From assembly GCA_024276905.1 (NCBI GenBank), contig JAJRWF010000048.1:34283-98282 (forward strand): a stretch of 64,000 nt of DNA. The letters run 5' to 3'. The translations under genes and the position numbers were made by a program. This document shows, piece by piece, positions 1 through 7,961 of this stretch. The notes beneath the pieces are model-generated. The model saw only the letters and a program-made list of their open reading frames with translations. It had not been told where the DNA came from and ran no database searches. Positions within the stretch are counted from its first letter, which is position 1. Every line of letters begins with the position of its first letter. This stretch comes from Deltaproteobacteria bacterium. GTDB lineage: Bacteria > Desulfobacterota > Desulfuromonadia > Desulfuromonadales > Geopsychrobacteraceae.

Positions 1-282
1 GTATTTGACCCGCAGTGGACTGTAGAGGTACCAGGAAAAAGAAATCCCGCGCTGGCAGCCACGCGGCTCGTAGGGAGGGATTCCCTCTTCCAGCTCGGGA
101 TAATCGGTCGCCTGCAGTTCCCAGCCGACGATCCCGTTCTTGACGTGAACGTTCCATGAACAGCTGCCGGTGCAGTTGACGCCGTGGGTACTGCGCACCA
201 CCTTATCGCACTGGTTGCGGTTACGGTAAAATTCCTCCCAGGCTCTCGACTTCGGGTCGACGATATCCTTGATCCAGCTCAT
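1..282 (-). CDS. narG: Respiratory nitrate reductase alpha subunit, N-terminal 94 residues (runs off left edge)
   Basis: This is the start of the molybdopterin catalytic subunit that reduces nitrate to nitrite with quinol-derived electrons. Residues 33-41 carry the H-x3-C-x3-C ligand pattern of the FS0 iron-sulfur cluster (His33, Cys37, Cys41). The flanking segments [16 protein letters not shown] and [16 protein letters not shown] are NarG hallmarks. No Tat signal precedes them, so the visible part suggests a cytoplasmic enzyme, although the rest is missing. The ATG at 282 overlaps the stop of the upstream cytochrome gene by four bases (ATGA), and GAGGTG lies seven bases before it, so the two are translationally coupled. 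The Mo ligand and the beta and gamma subunits must lie beyond the edge. Confidence 0.93.
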   Translation of the reverse strand, partial: MSWIKDIVDPKSRAWEEFYRNRNQCDKVVRSTHGVNCTGSCSWNVHVKNGIVGWELQATDYPELEEGIPPYEPRGCQRGISFSWYLYSPLRVKY

Positions 283-815
283 TGAATGACACCTCGCTCT
301 TTTCTGGCTTGTTCAACCAACGGCCGACGCGCTCCCTTGAAGCGGCGCAGTCCAGATAATCCTACCAGGGCAAATACGATGACGACCCCGAGCAGAATCA
401 AACCGGCCAGCGATGTTGTCGGCAGGGTCTGCGTTTCTGCGGTTCGGGCGAAAAAGGCGGTCAGGTCGAGGCGTTCCGTTTCGGTCAGGGGACGATTGGC
501 GTAGATCGCTTCCATGCTTGGAAAGGCCAGGGACTCAAGAACTGCTGCGACTCCTTCGGCTTCATAATCGGCATAAAGCTCCGAGAGATCGGGACCGTAA
601 CTGGCGCGGCCAGCGGTTCCGAGACCGGCCAGGGCGTGACAGGCGATGCAAGGGGATCCTCCATTGGTCATGGCCCGCGAACCGGTAAAAAGTTGCTCAC
701 CGCGAGCGTCATTGCCGGTGGCCGCCATGGCCGCCGTCCCCGGCAGGATAAGGGCCAGGAATGCCAGCGTCAGGGTGAGTCGGCAAAACTCCGCTCTCCA
801 GCCACTTGTTTCCAT
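279..815 (-). CDS. Membrane-anchored monoheme c-type cytochrome upstream of narG
   Basis: This is a 178-residue exported cytochrome c. A signal-peptide-like hydrophobic stretch covers about residues 12-30. One heme motif, CIACH, lies at residues 56-60. A C-terminal transmembrane helix at about 139-160 is followed by a basic tail, so the heme domain should sit in the periplasm, tethered to the inner membrane. The start at 815 is chosen because AAGGAG lies seven bases upstream; an ATG 54 bases further upstream has no such site. The stop overlaps the narG start. The context suggests an electron-transfer partner of the nitrate reductase or of a neighbouring nitrite or NO reductase; the actual partner is unknown. 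Confidence 0.85.
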   Translation of the reverse strand: METSGWRAEFCRLTLTLAFLALILPGTAAMAATGNDARGEQLFTGSRAMTNGGSPCIACHALAGLGTAGRASYGPDLSELYADYEAEGVAAVLESLAFPSMEAIYANRPLTETERLDLTAFFARTAETQTLPTTSLAGLILLGVVIVFALVGLSGLRRFKGARRPLVEQARKERGVIQ

Positions 816-863
816 GTTTTCTCTCCTTGAAAGACAGCAGGTACGGGGGGTACCGAAATATCC

Positions 864-887
864 AAACACAGGTGATCGCCTGTGTTT
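864..887. repeat. 24-bp palindrome in the leader of the nar cytochrome gene
   Basis: Nine-base arms AAACACAGG and CCTGTGTTT flank a six-base centre, and only one pair in 24 bases is mismatched. It lies about 50 bases upstream of the cytochrome start. On the + strand it is followed by TTTTTT, so it could end rightward transcription; in leftward mRNA it would be a stable leader hairpin. Which of these matters is not decidable from sequence. Confidence 0.5.
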
Positions 888-981
888 TTTGATTAGATTT
901 CAGTCTAATTATAACCAAAACAGGTTTTTTGAGACTGTCAAGTAAGGAGGAAGATGATTCCAGACTTAACCATTAAGGTAA

Positions 982-1023
982 TAGATAGAACGCTTTTTGA
1001 TTGAGATCTTTGACGCAGGTCAA
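982..1023 (-). promoter_or_regulatory. FNR/DNR-like dyad with suitably placed -10, leftward (nar operon)
   Basis: TTGAC-GCAG-GTCAA at 1010-1023 is a perfect inverted repeat of the FNR/CRP-family type (TTGAT-N4-ATCAA, or the TTGAC-N4-GTCAA variant). Its centre (1016.5) is 32 bases from the centre of TATCTA at 987-982 on the leftward strand, as in class II activation at -41.5. This would give a leader of about 160 bases before the cytochrome gene. No similarly spaced -10 is seen rightwards. Use for anaerobic or NO-dependent control of nar is inference. Confidence 0.5.
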
Positions 1024-1215
1024 GAAATGTTGACACCGGGGCAGACAGGGCCTCATTCCGCGATTTCATGAATCTGTCCGAGATAACGCTCGCAGGTTTG
1101 GCGGTGGCCAATCTTTCCAGATCTGCAGCTAAACCGGTTAAACCTGCTATAAATAAGGTTAACGACCATTTTGGTCAGCTTGAATTCTGTCGTTTTTGCA
1201 AAGGAGTCACAGGTT

Positions 1216-3912
1216 ATGTCCAGACCGCATACTCCTGATCTCGGCAACCAGATCGAGATCGAAAACCGCGAGTGGCGCGAGTCGTTGGATTACGTGCTGC
1301 AGACAGCTGGGCCGCAGCGGGTCCTGCAGTTACTGCGACTGCTGCAGGTGCGCGCACAGGAGCAGGGGGTGAGCATCCCCTTCACCGCCAATACTCCCTA
1401 CATCAACACCATTCCACGCCGCCAGCAGCCGGTTTTCCCCGGTGACCGTGAGCTTGAGCGCCGGATTAAATCGATTATCCGCTGGAACGCGATGGCGATG
1501 GTGGTGCGTGCCAACCAGGAATCTCCCGGCATCGGGGGCCATATTTCCACTTTCGCTTCAACTGCGACCCTGTGGGAGATCGGGTTCAATCATTTCTGGC
1601 GCGGGCGCACCGAAGACTTTCTCGGCGATATGGTCTATTTCCAGGGACACGCCGCACCGGGGATTTACGCCCGGGCCTTTCTGGAGGGACGGCTGACCGA
1701 GGACGATCTTAAGGGCTTCCGGCGGGAGCTGCGACCCACTAAGGGTGGGCTTTCTTCTTACCCGCATCCTTTCCTGATGCCAGATTTCTGGGAGTTTCCA
1801 ACCGTTTCGATGGGACTGACAGCTTTAAATGCGATTTACCAGGCACGTTTCAATCACTATCTGGTCGATCGTGGTTTGCGTAAGCGCAGTGGTCGCAAGG
1901 TCTGGGCAATGCTCGGCGACGGTGAGATGGATGAGCCTGAATCTCTGGGCGCGATCACCCTTGCCTCGCGGGAGAAGCTCGACAACCTGATTTTTGTTAT
2001 CAACTGCAACCTGCAGCGCCTCGATGGCCCGGTACGCGGCAACGGCAAGATTATTCAAGAGCTCGAAGCGGCATTCCGGGGCGCCGGCTGGAACGTGATC
2101 AAGGTGATCTGGGGCGATGACTGGGACCGGCTGCTCGAAGCCGACAGCTCAGGCAAGCTGGTGCAGCGTATGGATGAAGTGCTTGATGGCGAAATGCAGC
2201 ACTTTACCCTGGCGACTGGCGCCTATGTCCGTGAGCATTTCTTCGGCAAATACCCCGAACTTCTTGAGTTGGTCGCGGACTACACTGACGAGCAGCTGGG
2301 GCATCTGACACGTGGTGGACATGATCCCGACAAGGTTTATGCGGCCTACAAGGCGGCGATTGAACACCAGGGAGCACCAACGGTGATCCTCGCCCAGACC
2401 ATCAAGGGTTATGGCCTCGGTGAGGCGGGTGAGGGAAAAAATATCACTCATGCCCAAAAGAAGTTGAACGAAGATGAACTCAAGGCTTTTCGCACCCGCT
2501 TCAACATCCCGGTCAGCGACAAGGAGATTGCCGAGACCCCTTTCTACAAACCAGCTGACGACAGTCCCGAAATGGTCTACCTCAAAGAGCGGCGCAGCGT
2601 ACTGGGCGGCACCCTGCCGCGGCGCCAGGATGCCAGCTATCCGATGGCCTGTCAGACTGAAGAGGTGATTCGCGAATACTTTGACGGTTCAGGTGATCGT
2701 CCCTTGGCGACGACCATGGCTTACGTACATCTGCTGACCAAACTGCTGCGTGACCCGGAATTCGGCAAGCTGATTGTGCCGATTGTGCCCGATGAGGCAC
2801 GAACCTTCGGTATGGAGTCGCTCTTCCGTGAAGCGGGCATCTACAGTCACGCCGGGCAGCTTTACGAGCCGGTCGACAAGGGCAGCCTGCTGTTCTACAA
2901 CGAAAAAAAAGAGGGCGCGATTCTCGAAGAGGGTCTCAGCGAAGCCGGATCGATGGCCAGTTTTATCGCCGCCGGAACCGCGCATTCGAATAATGGTGTG
3001 CAGACCATCCCCTTCTATACCTTCTATTCGATGTTTGGTTTCCAGCGCGTCGGTGATCTGATCTGGGCGGCTTGCGATAGCCGGGCGCGTGGTTTTCTGA
3101 TCGGTGCGACCGCCGGACGCACCACCCTGGCCGGTGAAGGCTTACAGCATCAGGACGGTCACAGTCATGTGCTGGCCCTGACACCGCCCCGGGTCAAGGC
3201 TTACGACCCGGCCTTTGCTTATGAGCTGGCAATTATCATTCACGAGGGGCTGACGCGGATGTACTGCCATCAGGAGGATCTGATCTATTACTTGACGGTG
3301 ATGAACGAAACCTATCTGATGCCGCCGATGCCCAAAACGCCGAGCCGGGCAAAGATCCGCGAGGGGATTCTCAAGGGGATGTACCGCTTCCGTAAGTCGA
3401 CCCTTAAGGCGGACAAAGGCAAGGTTCATCTGCTGGGCAGCGGGGCGATTCTGAATGAAGTGTGCAAGGCGCGACAAATACTCGAAGAGGATTACGGCGT
3501 CGCCGCCGATGTCTGGAGTGTTACCAGCTACAAGGAACTTTATACCGATGCGGTCGCGTGTGAACGCTGGAACCTGCTGCACCCGGACAAAAAGGCGAAG
3601 GTGTCTTATGTTCAAAGTCTGCTTGCAAAAGAAGACGGAACCTTTGTTGCCGCCAGTGACTATATGAAGGTGTTGCCAGCTGTGGTTGCCAAGTGGTTGC
3701 CGGGGCCCTTGCACTGCCTGGGGACCGATGGTTTCGGCCGTAGCGATGATCGTACCCGGCTGCGGGATTTTTTTGAGGTTGATGCACGCTATATCGTGCT
3801 CGCCGCTTTGCGCCAGCAGGTTGAAGCAAAGCAGTTGCCGAAAAGTGTACTGGGTCAGGCGATCAAGGAAATGGATATTGATCCGGGTAAACTGAATCCG
3901 CAGGTGGACTAG
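1216..3912 (+). CDS. aceE: Pyruvate dehydrogenase E1 component, homodimeric type
   Basis: This is an 898-residue thiamine-diphosphate enzyme that decarboxylates pyruvate and passes the acetyl group to lipoyl-E2. The length matches the proteobacterial single-chain AceE (about 887 residues) rather than the split alpha/beta E1. The ThDP/Mg motif GDGEMDEPE begins at residue 234, with the matching Asn of NCN at 263. The ATG at 1216 is preceded by AAGGAG nine bases away; a longer reading from 1171 has no ribosome site. aceF follows 148 bases downstream. No E3 (lpd) gene is in the window, so E3 must come from elsewhere. Confidence 0.97.
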   Translation: MSRPHTPDLGNQIEIENREWRESLDYVLQTAGPQRVLQLLRLLQVRAQEQGVSIPFTANTPYINTIPRRQQPVFPGDRELERRIKSIIRWNAMAMVVRANQESPGIGGHISTFASTATLWEIGFNHFWRGRTEDFLGDMVYFQGHAAPGIYARAFLEGRLTEDDLKGFRRELRPTKGGLSSYPHPFLMPDFWEFPTVSMGLTALNAIYQARFNHYLVDRGLRKRSGRKVWAMLGDGEMDEPESLGAITLASREKLDNLIFVINCNLQRLDGPVRGNGKIIQELEAAFRGAGWNVIKVIWGDDWDRLLEADSSGKLVQRMDEVLDGEMQHFTLATGAYVREHFFGKYPELLELVADYTDEQLGHLTRGGHDPDKVYAAYKAAIEHQGAPTVILAQTIKGYGLGEAGEGKNITHAQKKLNEDELKAFRTRFNIPVSDKEIAETPFYKPADDSPEMVYLKERRSVLGGTLPRRQDASYPMACQTEEVIREYFDGSGDRPLATTMAYVHLLTKLLRDPEFGKLIVPIVPDEARTFGMESLFREAGIYSHAGQLYEPVDKGSLLFYNEKKEGAILEEGLSEAGSMASFIAAGTAHSNNGVQTIPFYTFYSMFGFQRVGDLIWAACDSRARGFLIGATAGRTTLAGEGLQHQDGHSHVLALTPPRVKAYDPAFAYELAIIIHEGLTRMYCHQEDLIYYLTVMNETYLMPPMPKTPSRAKIREGILKGMYRFRKSTLKADKGKVHLLGSGAILNEVCKARQILEEDYGVAADVWSVTSYKELYTDAVACERWNLLHPDKKAKVSYVQSLLAKEDGTFVAASDYMKVLPAVVAKWLPGPLHCLGTDGFGRSDDRTRLRDFFEVDARYIVLAALRQQVEAKQLPKSVLGQAIKEMDIDPGKLNPQVD

Positions 3913-4060
3913 TGTCCCGTTTGGTTAGTTATGTCAATGAATTCTGAGTCAACAGGGCTTATGACTTTGGGGTTTTACAAAAAAGGGTTCAACCCCCGGG
4001 TCTTTATCCTGAGGAAATCCAGAAGCTGAAGAGGTTTTGGTCAGGCAAAAAGGGAAGGCT

Positions 4061-5383
4061 ATGAAGCAGGAAATCAAAATACCCGAGGTGGCCGAGGGGG
4101 TAACAGGCGGGACGGTGGTGGCGCTCAAAGTCGCGGTCGGGGATCAGGTTGTGTTTGACCAGACCTTGCTGGAATTGGAGACCGACAAGGCGGTGGTGGC
4201 GATTCCCAGCCCGCTTGAAGGGCAGATCAGCGAAATCCGGGTTGCTGAGGGGGCAGAGGTTGAGGTCGGCTCAGTGGTGATGCTACTTGAACCCTCGGCG
4301 GCTCCACAGGAACAGCCTGAGGTGGTTGCACCCTCTGCAGTGGACGCTGCTCCAGAGTCGTCAGATAGTGCCGGTGCTGAGGTTGCGACCGAACCTGAGA
4401 CGCCGTCATTCGGGGAAAAAGAACAGCCTGTAGCAGAATTACCGCTTGAGCAGAAGGATGGTCACCGCGGGCCTTTGGTCGCGGCGGCTGCGCCGTCGGT
4501 GCGCCATCTGGCGCGTGAACTCGGGGTCGATATCCATCAGGTGTCGGGGGCTGGACCCGGTGGACGGATCAATGCCGATGATATTAGACTCTATGTGAAC
4601 CACAAAATGCAGTCAGTCGCCAATCAGGGTTCGTCTGCGGCGAATGCGCATCATTCGCGGGCGCTACCCGATTTCAGCCGTTTCGGGCCAAGCCGCCGGG
4701 AACCGCTGTCGAAGGTGCGTCAATTAACCGCAGACGCCATGAGTTATGCCTGGTCGACCATCCCGATGGTGACCCAGTACGATAAAGCTGCAATCGACAG
4801 TGTTGAAAAATTCCGCAAAGAGTTCAATCGGAGCGCCGGGCCGGAAACCCGATTGACCATGACCGCATTTCTGGTCAAGGTCTGTGCTGCGGCCTTACGG
4901 GTTTTTCCGCAGGTTAACAGCGCTCTGGATCTGTCCCGTCGGGAGTTGATTCTTCATCATTTTATTAATATCGGCGTTGCGGTTGATACCCCCGGTGGTC
5001 TGCTGGTACCGGTAATCCGTGAGGCAGAGAGCAAAGGGGTCGAGAAGATCGCTGCCGAACTGACCGAACTGGCCGCTCGCGCCCGTGAGCGCCGCCTTGG
5101 TCCTGCGGAAATGGAAGGGGGAACTTTCACCATCAGCAATCTGGGCGGAATCGGCGGCAGTGCCTTCACGCCGATTGTCTATGCGCCGCAGGTAGCGATT
5201 CTCGGCGTCTCCACAGCGGAAATGCAGCCAAAGTGGAACGGCAGCGAATTCGAGCCGCAACTGATGCTGCCGCTCAGCTTGACCTATGATCACCGGGTCA
5301 TCGATGGCGCTGCCGGAGCGCGCTTTTTGCGCTGGATCTGCCGGGCGTTGGAGAATCCCCTGAACCTGGTGATGAAGGGGTAG
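4061..5383 (+). CDS. aceF: Dihydrolipoamide acetyltransferase (E2) of pyruvate dehydrogenase
   Basis: This 440-residue E2 moves acetyl groups from E1 to CoA. Domains in order: one N-terminal lipoyl domain with the lipoylated lysine at residue 43 (ETDKAVV); a long Glu/Pro/Ala-rich linker at about 80-140; an E1/E3-binding domain at about 145-182 (PSVRHLARELGVD, GPGGRI); and a catalytic domain ending with DHRVIDG, which supplies His411 and Asp415. There is only one lipoyl domain, where E. coli has three. The ATG at 4061 follows GGGAAGG; a TTG 24 bases earlier is less likely. It probably forms an operon with aceE. Confidence 0.96.
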   Translation: MKQEIKIPEVAEGVTGGTVVALKVAVGDQVVFDQTLLELETDKAVVAIPSPLEGQISEIRVAEGAEVEVGSVVMLLEPSAAPQEQPEVVAPSAVDAAPESSDSAGAEVATEPETPSFGEKEQPVAELPLEQKDGHRGPLVAAAAPSVRHLARELGVDIHQVSGAGPGGRINADDIRLYVNHKMQSVANQGSSAANAHHSRALPDFSRFGPSRREPLSKVRQLTADAMSYAWSTIPMVTQYDKAAIDSVEKFRKEFNRSAGPETRLTMTAFLVKVCAAALRVFPQVNSALDLSRRELILHHFINIGVAVDTPGGLLVPVIREAESKGVEKIAAELTELAARARERRLGPAEMEGGTFTISNLGGIGGSAFTPIVYAPQVAILGVSTAEMQPKWNGSEFEPQLMLPLSLTYDHRVIDGAAGARFLRWICRALENPLNLVMKG

Positions 5384-5389
5384 TGTCCC

Positions 5390-5420
5390 GTGCGGCGGAC
5401 CTTTTTCGGTCACGCCGCAC
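5390..5420. terminator. Hairpin between convergent aceF and the hemerythrin gene
   Basis: GTGCGGCG/CGCCGCAC (5390-5397, 5413-5420) and the inner GACC/GGTC form a 12-bp stem with one bulge and a TTTTTC loop. There is no strong U-tract, so it may be a weak bidirectional terminator or an mRNA end-protecting structure. Confidence 0.5.
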
Positions 5421-5453
5421 GTACAGGGTTTCTTCATGATGTAGAAGTCGTTC

Positions 5454-6008
5454 TCAGGCTGCCGCCTGACGTTCATATTCTTCAACCATTTCCCGGTAGC
5501 GGGTTTCGAGTCCGGGTGTTCTGGCGGCGGCATCCGTGTAGGCCTTAAGCATGCGTGGGCGCACTTCAGCGGGCAGAACCCGCTCGGACAAGGGATAGAG
5601 GATCGTATCCTCCTTGTCGATATGTCCGCGCAACAGTTCGGCATAGCCACGGGCATGCTCGACGATGACCGGGATCTGTCCGGTTTCGCCATCCAGGGCC
5701 TTTTGCGCGGCCTCTTCCATCTCTTTGACGTGGGCGCGGCCCTGGTCATGTTCCATCAGCATCGCTTCGATGGGTGACTGTTTCTCCGGCATGCCGTTTT
5801 GGACCAGTTCGACAAAGAGTACGTCCTCTTCCTTGACATGGTGAAAACGGTCGGCATAGTTGCGGATGAAATCGACCGCATCAAGATAAAATTTCCAGTT
5901 GCGGAACTTGCCGTCTGCCAGCAGCCCGGTATTGTTCTCGACCAGGGTGATCATGCGCAGAATCAGCTGGTGCTCGTCCTTCAGCATTTGGGTGACATCT
6001 TCAGCCAT
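5454..6008 (-). CDS. Hemerythrin-like (HHE) di-iron protein
   Basis: This 184-residue helical protein has the hemerythrin cation-binding pattern: LKDEHQLILR near the N-terminus, then FHHVKEEDVLF, EHDQGRAHVK and RGHIDKEDTILYP. These supply the His and Glu/Asp ligands for two iron atoms. Members bind O2 or NO, or take part in repair of iron centres. It is the third gene of a leftward operon, separated by one base from the Cys-cluster protein and preceded by a DUF1858 protein. That association, together with the FNR-like promoter at 6772-6813, suggests a role in nitrosative or oxygen stress; this is inference. Confidence 0.9.
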   Translation of the reverse strand: MAEDVTQMLKDEHQLILRMITLVENNTGLLADGKFRNWKFYLDAVDFIRNYADRFHHVKEEDVLFVELVQNGMPEKQSPIEAMLMEHDQGRAHVKEMEEAAQKALDGETGQIPVIVEHARGYAELLRGHIDKEDTILYPLSERVLPAEVRPRMLKAYTDAAARTPGLETRYREMVEEYERQAAA

Positions 6009-6009
6009 C

Positions 6010-6468
6010 TTAGGCTTTCCTTTCGCCGCCGACCCCGATCACGACGACCTCGAAGGGGATATCCTTGCCCGACTCTTTTAAGGCCTGCTCGGCCATCATC
6101 GCCATGCCGCGGCAGCAGGGGACTTCCATGATGGTGACAGTTAACGATTTGATCTCGTTTTCACGCAGCATCGTGGTCAGTTTCTCAACGTAGGAACTGG
6201 TGTCATCGAGCTTGGGGCAGGCATTGACCAGCACCTTGCCCTTGATGAAATCTCGGTGGAATTCAGCATAGGCGAAGGGGGCACAGTCGGCAGCAACCAG
6301 CAGGTGCGCGTCCTGCAACCAGGGGGCCGAAGGCGGAACCAGGTGCAGCTGGGTCGGCCACTGACGCAGTTCAGATTGCAGACGGCCGGTTGTTTCTTCG
6401 TTGCTGGTTTGCGGGGCTTCTACGGTACGGACCTGACTGCCGGGGCAGCCGCAAGCAAGTTTACTCAT
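6010..6468 (-). CDS. Cys-rich iron-sulfur-type protein lacking the N-terminal ferredoxin domain
   Basis: This 152-residue protein matches the C-terminal half of a family of ferredoxin-containing iron-sulfur proteins. It has an N-terminal CGCPGS segment, then LRQWPTQLHLVPPSAP, LVAADCAPFAYAEFH, ACPKLDD and MEVPCCRGM. Full-length relatives, from memory, carry a 2[4Fe-4S] ferredoxin domain in front. Here the protein starts at the CGCPGS segment, so only isolated cysteines remain. It sits between a DUF1858 protein and a hemerythrin in a tight operon. The function is unknown; electron transfer or repair of a metal centre is a guess from context. Confidence 0.75.
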   Translation of the reverse strand: MSKLACGCPGSQVRTVEAPQTSNEETTGRLQSELRQWPTQLHLVPPSAPWLQDAHLLVAADCAPFAYAEFHRDFIKGKVLVNACPKLDDTSSYVEKLTTMLRENEIKSLTVTIMEVPCCRGMAMMAEQALKESGKDIPFEVVVIGVGGERKA

Positions 6469-6520
6469 GATGTTTCTCCATATAGTTTTTGGTTATCGAC
6501 GATTTGTCACTCGTTACCCG

Positions 6521-6742
6521 TTACTGTTCCTCAAGGTACGCGATTATATCCTGTTCGATTTTACTTTCGATCTCATCACCCAGAGCGTGAATTGCGACAA
6601 CATCCTTGACCAGGCAGATACCGACACCGCAGGTCACGCAGCCGATTTCATAGTTATCGAGAATTTCACCAATTCTCGGGTGTTGTTCGATGATTGTGTT
6701 GATGGCCTGTTCGCCGATCTCTGCAGGCAGATTCATGTCCAC
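6521..6742 (-). CDS. DUF1858 / ScdA-N-like small Cys protein
   Basis: This is a 73-residue protein with the pattern IGEILDNYEIGCVTCGVGIC, typical of the DUF1858 domain found alone or fused to hemerythrin/ScdA and hybrid-cluster-associated proteins. The Cys pair CVTC and a third Cys could bind a metal or act as redox thiols. It is the first gene of the leftward operon behind the class II FNR-like promoter, with GGAGAG upstream of the ATG. A role in NO or redox stress is inferred from neighbours. Confidence 0.8.
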   Translation of the reverse strand: MDMNLPAEIGEQAINTIIEQHPRIGEILDNYEIGCVTCGVGICLVKDVVAIHALGDEIESKIEQDIIAYLEEQ

Positions 6743-6771
6743 TCTCCTTTTTGTTTGCCTTTGATGGTGCC

Positions 6772-6813
6772 AGATTACGGGCTTTTATCGTCTTAAAACA
6801 TGATCCAGGTCAA
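6772..6813 (-). promoter_or_regulatory. Class II FNR/DNR-like promoter of the hemerythrin operon
   Basis: The + strand reads ATGAT-CCAG-GTCAA at 6800-6813, which is TTGAC-CTGG-ATCAT leftwards, a one-mismatch FNR/DNR dyad. Its centre (6806.5) lies exactly 32 bases from the centre of a TAATCT -10 at 6777-6772, placing the dyad at -41.5 relative to a start near 6765. The half-site CAGGTCAA is identical to that at 1016-1023 upstream of the nar genes, suggesting one shared regulator. Confidence 0.6.
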
Positions 6814-6950
6814 AACCTGATAAAAATCGTCAGATTTGTTGCTGCAGGGTTTCTGTCATGCATTTGAATGTGTCAGAGAGGGGGGCTGCCTGAAGCGTTT
6901 TTGGGAGGCATCCGACTCCGCGAACAGGTTGGCGAAGCCGGATGCTGTTC

Positions 6951-7337
6951 TCAGAGGTTGTCAATGACGGTTTGCAACTTTTCCTTGACGATTTCGGCTA
7001 TTTCGCCGAGGGCAGGATTTTCAACCGCTTGCATCGAAGCAATCGGGTTGACGGCTCCGACCTCGACGCTGCCGTTGTCGAATTCCTGTACAATAACGTT
7101 GCAGGGCAACATGCTGCCGATCCAGGGTTCTGCCAGCAGGGCCTTATGGGCAAAGGTTGGATTGCAGGCCCCCAGAATCCGGTAGTTGCGGAAATCAGCA
7201 CCAATTTTTTGTTTGAGAGTTGCCTTGACGTCGATTTCGGTCAATATTCCGAAACCCTCTTTCTTCAGCTCTTCGCTCACGCGTAAAATGGCGTCTTCAA
7301 AAGAGAGGGCGAGTTTCTTTCTAAATACGTAACCCAT
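6951..7337 (-). CDS. DUF302 family protein
   Basis: This 128-residue protein has the DUF302 fold signature: GYVFRKKLALSFEDA, then EIDVKATLKQKIG, ILGACNPTFAHKAL and the LPCNVIVQEF segment with a conserved Cys. Related proteins are common in sulfur-oxidising and metal-reducing bacteria, without a settled biochemical role. The start at 7337 is preceded by AAAAAGGAG eight bases upstream; an upstream extension to 7391 lacks a site. It is a single-gene unit. Confidence 0.85.
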   Translation of the reverse strand: MGYVFRKKLALSFEDAILRVSEELKKEGFGILTEIDVKATLKQKIGADFRNYRILGACNPTFAHKALLAEPWIGSMLPCNVIVQEFDNGSVEVGAVNPIASMQAVENPALGEIAEIVKEKLQTVIDNL

Positions 7338-7525
7338 TGTATAAGCTCCTTTTTCGGCGAAAATAGTTTTCCTGCGCTTTTGCGTTTCCAAGTCTAGCAG
7401 ATGCGATACGCTTGTCTACCCGATCTGTGCTGCGCGCGGATAGCGGGGTTGCCATACTTTCGGCTTGTCGAGACAACGTCTGTTGAGTGGGGACAGACGC
7501 AGGGAGATTGTGGAATTTTGTGCCC

Positions 7526-7580
7526 TTGACAAGGTCGGCCTTGCCGAGTATATTTAATCAAACATGTGAGCAACTGTTCA
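7526..7580 (+). promoter_or_regulatory. Sigma70 promoter and ArsR/SmtB-type operator
   Basis: TTGACA (7526-7531) and TATATT (7549-7554) are separated by 17 bases, a near-consensus sigma70 promoter. Directly downstream, TGAGCA-AC-TGTTCA (7567-7580) is an imperfect inverted repeat of the kind bound by metal-responsive ArsR/SmtB repressors, placed to cover the start of transcription. This supports autoregulation of the ArsR gene and its permease. Confidence 0.65.
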
Positions 7581-7594
7581 ATTGAAAGGGTTTT

Positions 7595-7948
7595 ATGACT
7601 CAGGACATATGTCAGGTCACGATTATCAACCAGCAGCGGATTGCTCAGGCCAGGAAGCAGATGCCGGACGACACGACTCTGGTCGAGATCGCCGAAACCT
7701 TCAAGCTGTTGGGTGATCCAACCCGCGTGAAAATTCTTCAGGCGCTGGCTGTTACCGAGCTCTGTGTCTGTGACCTGGCGGCGTTGCTTGAAATGACCTC
7801 TTCGGCAATTTCGCACCAGTTGCGCCTGTTGCGCGCGCGCGGCATTGTGCGTTTTCGGAAGCAGGGCAAGATGGTCTACTACGCTCTGGATGACAGTCAT
7901 GTGCAGACCCTGGTTGAGGTCAGCCTGTGCCATGTGACAGAGTGTTGA
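7595..7948 (+). CDS. ArsR/SmtB-family metal-responsive repressor
   Basis: This is a 117-residue winged-helix regulator. The core LLGDPTRVKILQAL, the ELCVCDLA metal-binding-type segment in helix alpha3 (as in ArsR/CadC), the recognition helix SSAISHQLRLLR and the wing RKQGKMVYYAL are all visible. The cysteines of CVC, plus C-terminal CHVTEC, could form the metal site. It lies 13 bases upstream of the efflux permease, and an inverted repeat at 7567-7580 suggests self-repression relieved by metal ion binding. Confidence 0.92.
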   Translation: MTQDICQVTIINQQRIAQARKQMPDDTTLVEIAETFKLLGDPTRVKILQALAVTELCVCDLAALLEMTSSAISHQLRLLRARGIVRFRKQGKMVYYALDDSHVQTLVEVSLCHVTEC

Positions 7949-7961
7949 GAGGAAGCTGTTA

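Larger units (their letters stand above)
816..1215. other. 400-bp divergent regulatory region between the nar operon and aceE
   Basis: The region holds several elements. A near-perfect palindrome lies at 864-887 (nine-base arms AAACACAGG/CCTGTGTTT). A smaller hairpin, GGTAC-N5-GTACC, lies at 840-854. An inverted repeat ATTAGA-N6-TCTAAT at 892-909 abuts a leftward TATAAT at 913-908. An FNR-like dyad lies at 1010-1023. A 16-codon rightward ORF (954-1004, MIPDLTIKVIDRTLFD) follows AAGGAGG with a short three-base spacing; it could be a leader peptide but is not well supported. No longer gene is apparent. Confidence 0.6.

Noticed and set aside
864-887. Hexaloop hairpin as an ANTAR target.
   Set aside because: The loop (CGATCA leftwards) lacks A at position 1 and G at position 4.
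3910-5392. TAGTGTCCCGT occurs at the stop codons of both aceE and aceF.
   Set aside because: An 11-base repeat within a window of this size is expected by chance, and no structure accompanies it.
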